A stretch of DNA of 10,573 nucleotides, from assembly GCA_947629635.1 (NCBI GenBank), contig CANREO010000025.1, positions 1 through 10,573 of the forward strand. Reading direction: 5' to 3'. Positions 7,236-10,573 of the stretch are shown here, in pieces. Position numbers and translations under genes: made by a program. This DNA comes from an uncultured Clostridia bacterium (GTDB lineage: Bacteria; Bacillota; Clostridia; Christensenellales; CAG-917). Position 1 is the stretch's first letter; each line of letters starts with the position of its first letter. The notes under the pieces were generated by a model, which worked only from the letters and a program-made list of their open reading frames with translations, made no database searches and was not told where the DNA came from.

Positions 7236-8327
7236 ATGCTTACAGTAAAAAATTTAAAGAAAACCTATCCAAAAAGCGACCGCGTGGCCGTCGACGATAT
7301 ATCATTTGAACTAAAACCCGGTGAAATTTTCGGATTTTTGGGCCAAAACGGCGCCGGAAAATCCACAACGATAAAGTGTTTGACCGGCATTTTGCCTTTT
7401 GACAGCGGCACGATCGAGATTTGCGGCCACGACATCGTCAAGGAGCCGATAAAGGCGAAAATGAACATAGGCTACGTGCCCGACAACCATTCCGTATACG
7501 AGAAGTTGACGGGTAGGGAATACGTAAATTATGTAGCGGATCTTTACAAGGTCTCTACTGAGGATAGAAAGAACAGACTTGAAAGATTCACCCGTCTCTT
7601 CAAGCTCGAAAATGCAATAGACAGACAAATCAAGTCCTATTCGCATGGCGTGAAGCAGAAAATTTGTATCATTGCGGCGCTCATTCACGAGCCGAAACTT
7701 TGGGTACTCGACGAACCTATGATGGGTCTCGACCCTCAGTCAACGGCGGAGATCATCGCGCATATGAGAGAGCATTGTGCAAAAGGCAATACCGTGTTTT
7801 TTTCGAGTCATAACCTCGACCTCGTCAAAAAACTTTGCCATAGGGTCGCAATAGTCAACGACGGACATCTCATCGACTTGTTCGATTTGGCCGGCAATGA
7901 GGAAAACAAGGCTAATCTCGAAGAGAGATTCTTCCGTATTACAGGTACTTATGAAGCGAGATTGTTTGAAGATTATATCGCGCAGGAAAGCGCCGATATG
8001 CGCCCTGAATTCGTAGCGCGCGATGAGACGGCGGAAGAGGAGCATCCTGAGGCTTGCGACGATGTGACGTCGCGCGATGCGAATGATGAGGCTGCTCAAA
8101 GCGATGAGCAACTTGACGGCAACGAAGCTGCCGCTTGCGCCGAACCTCAAACCGAGGCATGCGCAGACGTTCCCGAGACCGAGGGAAAGGACGCACCGGC
8201 GAAAAGCGAAGGCTCATCCGATATGCCCGAGCAACAACCTGAAAAAAATGACAATGCGACAGAGAAGCCTAAGAAGACCGGTAAAAAGTCTTCAGCGCAT
8301 AAAGTCGCGACGGGCGGTGAGTTATGA
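7236..8327 (+). CDS. ABC exporter ATP-binding protein with a long acidic C-terminal tail
   Basis: This cytoplasmic subunit powers the permease encoded next. It has 363 residues. Walker A is GQNGAGKST (36-44), the Q-loop region is YVPDNHSVYEKLTG (80-93, Asp at the usual Gln place, as often in ABC-2-type drug/antibiotic exporters), the signature is SHGVKQK (136-142), Walker B is LWVLDEP (155-161), the D-loop follows as GLDPQS, and the switch His is 192 in FFSSHNLD. The core ends near residue 220 and a short accessory region runs to about 250. From about 250 to 363 comes a low-complexity tail rich in Glu, Asp, Ala and Pro, turning Lys-rich at its end (KPKKTGKKSSAHK). Relatives are usually 230-310 residues, so this tail is unusual. 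The stop codon overlaps the permease start (ATGA), indicating translational coupling. Function as an exporter ATPase is secure; the substrate is unknown. Confidence 0.93.
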   Translation: MLTVKNLKKTYPKSDRVAVDDISFELKPGEIFGFLGQNGAGKSTTIKCLTGILPFDSGTIEICGHDIVKEPIKAKMNIGYVPDNHSVYEKLTGREYVNYVADLYKVSTEDRKNRLERFTRLFKLENAIDRQIKSYSHGVKQKICIIAALIHEPKLWVLDEPMMGLDPQSTAEIIAHMREHCAKGNTVFFSSHNLDLVKKLCHRVAIVNDGHLIDLFDLAGNEENKANLEERFFRITGTYEARLFEDYIAQESADMRPEFVARDETAEEEHPEACDDVTSRDANDEAAQSDEQLDGNEAAACAEPQTEACADVPETEGKDAPAKSEGSSDMPEQQPEKNDNATEKPKKTGKKSSAHKVATGGEL

Positions 8328-10033
8328 AAGGGGAATTTTCTTTTCAAAGCGTAAAAACGCTTTTCCGTCTCGATTTGAGATCTCGCTTCGGCACCACGCA
8401 CAAGCGCGGCATGAAGTATAGACTGTTGCAATGGTCCAATTGGCTGTTTTTAGCCGCGATTTACGGCGTATTGATATTCGGCATGTATCTTTTGACAAAC
8501 ATCTTTGTTCAAAGATCGGGACTTAGGTTGGAATTTCTCGTTATATTGTCGTTTGCGTCCATATTGCTTGCGACGGCTATCGCAACCGGTACGGTTATCA
8601 AAAATCTATATCAAAACGGCGACAACGAGATGTTGTTGCGCTTTCCGGTGAGCGGCAAGGAAATTTTAGTGTCCAAATCGATCTATTGCTTCTTGCACAA
8701 TCTCCTGGTGTGCACGCTCATTATGTTGCCCATGTACATAACTTTCGGCGCGGTTACGGGGGCGCCTGTAGGGGATTACTTCACGTATGTATTTATTGTG
8801 CTTTTCTCCTCGCTGATGCCTTTCTTTATCGCCAACATCATCGCGGTGCCCGTTATGAAGCTTATGAACGCGGTCAAAAATCAATTCGTTCTGGTGCTCA
8901 TTCTCACGATCATAGGCGTATGCGCCGTGTTTGTGCTTTATTTGGTTTCGCTTGGCAACGTATTGACATATATGCGCGATTCCAATCAATCCGTGTTTTC
9001 TGCGGATATGATAATAAGATATAAGCGTTTTGCAAACGCCGCTTATCCATTTAAGTGGTATGCGGAACTTATCAACGGTCGCAGATACGGCACTCTCAAT
9101 TCCGTGGGGCTCTTCTTGCGCTTCCTATATCTGTTCCTCATAAACGGCGCATTGGGAGTTTTGGCATATTTTGTGACTACTCGCGAGTATTACAAGACTA
9201 TACTTTACGGCATCGAAACGCAAAAGGCATCCTTCAAGCGCAAGATCAAGGACAAACAGCATTCACCGGAATACGCGCTTTTCCGTCGCGAATTCTACCA
9301 CATTTTGAGAAGTTTCAACTACTCGTTTCAATATTTTGCAATGGCGTGCGCGGCGCCTCTGATGGTGTTTTTCTGCAATCGGCTTGCCGCTACGATGGGC
9401 ACTCAGACGGTGGGAACAAAAATCATGCCGGGGCTTACGCTTATGGTGATAGTCATTTTCATCACAATCACGGTGTCGTTTGCTTCGACATGTATTTCGC
9501 GCGAGGGCAATTGTTTCTATCACACCAAAGTCATTCCCGTCAGTTATACGAGACAGGTGTTTGTAAAGTTTTGTCTGTATGCCGGCGTTGCGACCATATC
9601 CGTCGCGCTTTGCTGTTTGGTTTCGGGCATATACTATACCTCGGCCAAGGGGGGACGCGTGCTCACTCCTTTGGATGTCGGCGCAATCTTCGGCATCTCG
9701 GAGATGCTTGTCATAAGTTTGACAAGTCTTTGCATAATTGCGGACATCAATTCGCCGACTTTCAACGTTTCGGGCGACGGCGAACTTGTCAGCGCCAACA
9801 AAAACATCGCGTTGGCAATGATATTGGGCATTTTTATAGCTGTTGCATACGGACTTATCGCAATGCTTTTCAACTTCAACTTATTCAATATAAAGATAGG
9901 CAATTTGCAACTTTCGGGCAATATGAACGCAATATATCTCATGTTGACGCTCATATCGGCGGTGTTTTTGGCAGCCAGTCTTACGGGATTGTTTGTCAAT
10001 CTCAACAAGCGCTATGCGCGCATAATACCATAA
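8324..10033 (+). CDS. ABC-2-like exporter permease, 569 residues
   Basis: This is the membrane-spanning partner of the preceding ATPase. About 11-12 hydrophobic segments are visible, at roughly 38-61, 70-92, 122-145, 153-178, 187-210, 261-284, 335-352, 370-389, 413-437, 452-473, 496-518 and 537-560, with a basic cytoplasmic loop near 300-330 (KASFKRKIKDKQHSPEYALFRREF). Two loops carry similar signatures: LLRFPVSGKEILVSK (104-118) and ISREGNCFYHTKVIPVSYTRQVFVK (391-415). The REG-x-x-F...P-V-S pattern is typical, from memory, of the roughly 550-residue permeases annotated as putative ABC exporters in Firmicutes. The single long chain probably supplies both halves of the pore. The start overlaps the ATPase stop by four bases; GGTGAG just upstream can serve as ribosome binding site. 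The next gene begins 15 bases after the stop. The substrate is not evident. Confidence 0.88.
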   Translation: MKGEFSFQSVKTLFRLDLRSRFGTTHKRGMKYRLLQWSNWLFLAAIYGVLIFGMYLLTNIFVQRSGLRLEFLVILSFASILLATAIATGTVIKNLYQNGDNEMLLRFPVSGKEILVSKSIYCFLHNLLVCTLIMLPMYITFGAVTGAPVGDYFTYVFIVLFSSLMPFFIANIIAVPVMKLMNAVKNQFVLVLILTIIGVCAVFVLYLVSLGNVLTYMRDSNQSVFSADMIIRYKRFANAAYPFKWYAELINGRRYGTLNSVGLFLRFLYLFLINGALGVLAYFVTTREYYKTILYGIETQKASFKRKIKDKQHSPEYALFRREFYHILRSFNYSFQYFAMACAAPLMVFFCNRLAATMGTQTVGTKIMPGLTLMVIVIFITITVSFASTCISREGNCFYHTKVIPVSYTRQVFVKFCLYAGVATISVALCCLVSGIYYTSAKGGRVLTPLDVGAIFGISEMLVISLTSLCIIADINSPTFNVSGDGELVSANKNIALAMILGIFIAVAYGLIAMLFNFNLFNIKIGNLQLSGNMNAIYLMLTLISAVFLAASLTGLFVNLNKRYARIIP

Positions 10034-10034
10034 T

Positions 10035-10040
10035 AGGAGG
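10035..10040 (+). promoter_or_regulatory. Perfect AGGAGG ribosome binding site of the last gene
   Basis: AGGAGG lies eight bases before the ATG at 10049, in the 15-base gap after the permease stop. It is the best Shine-Dalgarno sequence in the window and confirms that the open frame running to the right edge is a real gene of the same operon. Confidence 0.85.
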
Positions 10041-10048
10041 CAAGATCT

Positions 10049-10573
10049 ATGAAAAAGGTTATGGTGGGTATCCTTATATTGATACCGATAATCATCTTGC
10101 TTATTGTGGCGGCAGTTTCCAATATAGTCACCGTAAAGGCTTGGATCGCGGTCGAAGATATACAAATAAATTACAAAGATACCGATACGGAAGTCGAAAG
10201 ACTTACGATGGTGTTTGAAGACGTCGGCAACAAGGTCGTCAATTTTAAGGATTATGTTGACGTTGTCATCATGCCCGAAAAGGCGAATATGTACACAATA
10301 GAGTGGACTTTGCTTGACGTGGAGTGCACCGATCGCGACTATCAGAGCGCATACGAGGATTATCTTGCCAATAAGCACCTCAATGAGGACAACAATCCCG
10401 ACAACGATATTTCGATAGTCTATCCCGCGGCAGCGTTGGTGGCCGGCGACGGCACCATTGCCGAAAGCAACGGTTCTGGGGATTTGCTTATTTCGAGCTA
10501 TTGCACATTCACAGTGCGCGTACACGCGGAAGTTAGCGCGACTTTCAGAGTCTCCGTAGAAGGATATGATGTA
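10049..10573 (+). CDS. Membrane-anchored extracellular protein, 3' end missing
   Basis: The frame stays open to the window edge, giving the first 175 residues; the stop is outside. The N-terminus is MKK followed by a strongly hydrophobic helix at about 5-27 (VMVGILILIPIIILLIVAAVS). No signal-peptidase or lipobox site (there is no Cys after the helix) is obvious, so an uncleaved N-terminal anchor with the rest outside the cell is likely. Residues 33-90 and 121-175 read as alternating beta strands (for example YTIEWTLLDVE and YCTFTVRVHAEVSATFRVSVEG), separated by an acidic Asn/Asp-rich loop (about 102-120, NEDNNPDND). This strand-rich pattern, with GDGTI and then TFRVSVEGYDV, recalls bacterial Ig-like domains of surface proteins; this is inference. 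It is coupled to the ABC genes and could be an accessory, sensor or substrate-binding partner on the outer face. Confidence 0.8.
   Translation, partial: MKKVMVGILILIPIIILLIVAAVSNIVTVKAWIAVEDIQINYKDTDTEVERLTMVFEDVGNKVVNFKDYVDVVIMPEKANMYTIEWTLLDVECTDRDYQSAYEDYLANKHLNEDNNPDNDISIVYPAAALVAGDGTIAESNGSGDLLISSYCTFTVRVHAEVSATFRVSVEGYDV

Noticed and set aside
9055..10218. 387-codon plus-strand frame crossing the permease end and the last gene
   Set aside because: It is out of frame with both real genes, spans their boundary, lacks a credible start, and has a low-complexity His/Arg/Gly/Cys translation.
9881..10525. 214-codon minus-strand frame over the right edge
   Set aside because: It is antisense to the permease end and to the anchored protein, which has a perfect AGGAGG and an N-terminal anchor helix.
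1..10573. CRISPR array, tRNA or rRNA genes, insertion sequence, phage or defence genes
   Set aside because: No regularly spaced repeats, cloverleaf-like sequences, transposase or integrase motifs, or known defence domains were seen on either strand.

Overview
The window reads as a chromosomal segment of a Bacillota (Firmicutes) bacterium, most likely an uncultured Clostridia-type lineage. The evidence is the single-chain purL with fused glutaminase in its clostridial form, a MepA-like MATE pump, Shine-Dalgarno sites of the AGGAGG type, sigma-A-like promoters, and normal use of TGA as stop. Base composition is moderate in genes and clearly AT-rich between them. No RNA genes, insertion sequences, CRISPR arrays or phage genes were seen.

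Layout from left to right. (1) The 3' three quarters of purL (purine biosynthesis) enter from the left edge and end at a strong intrinsic terminator. (2) An unrecognised 180-residue soluble protein follows on the plus strand. (3) Two minus-strand membrane transporters come next: a MATE-family efflux protein, convergent with the unknown gene and only 11 bases from it, and upstream of that a CPA2/Kef-type cation:proton antiporter. The MATE gene has its own promoter with a perfect 22-bp AT-only palindrome just upstream. (4) A divergent intergenic region of about 340 bases holds short direct and inverted repeats, a candidate promoter for the antiporter and a near-consensus promoter firing rightward. 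(5) That rightward promoter probably drives a four-gene operon that runs off the right edge: a small three-helix membrane protein, an ABC ATPase with a long acidic C-terminal tail, a 569-residue ABC permease whose start overlaps the ATPase stop (ATGA), and a membrane-anchored extracellular protein that is cut by the window end.

The last block is the most interesting part. The ATPase and permease clearly form one ABC-2-like exporter. The surface-anchored protein that follows 15 bases later behind a perfect AGGAGG, and the small membrane protein in front, are candidate accessory subunits. No substrate can be named from sequence alone. Several gene starts needed correction: the longest-ORF starts of the antiporter, the small membrane protein and the ATPase all lie in promoter or leader sequence, and better starts are given here.
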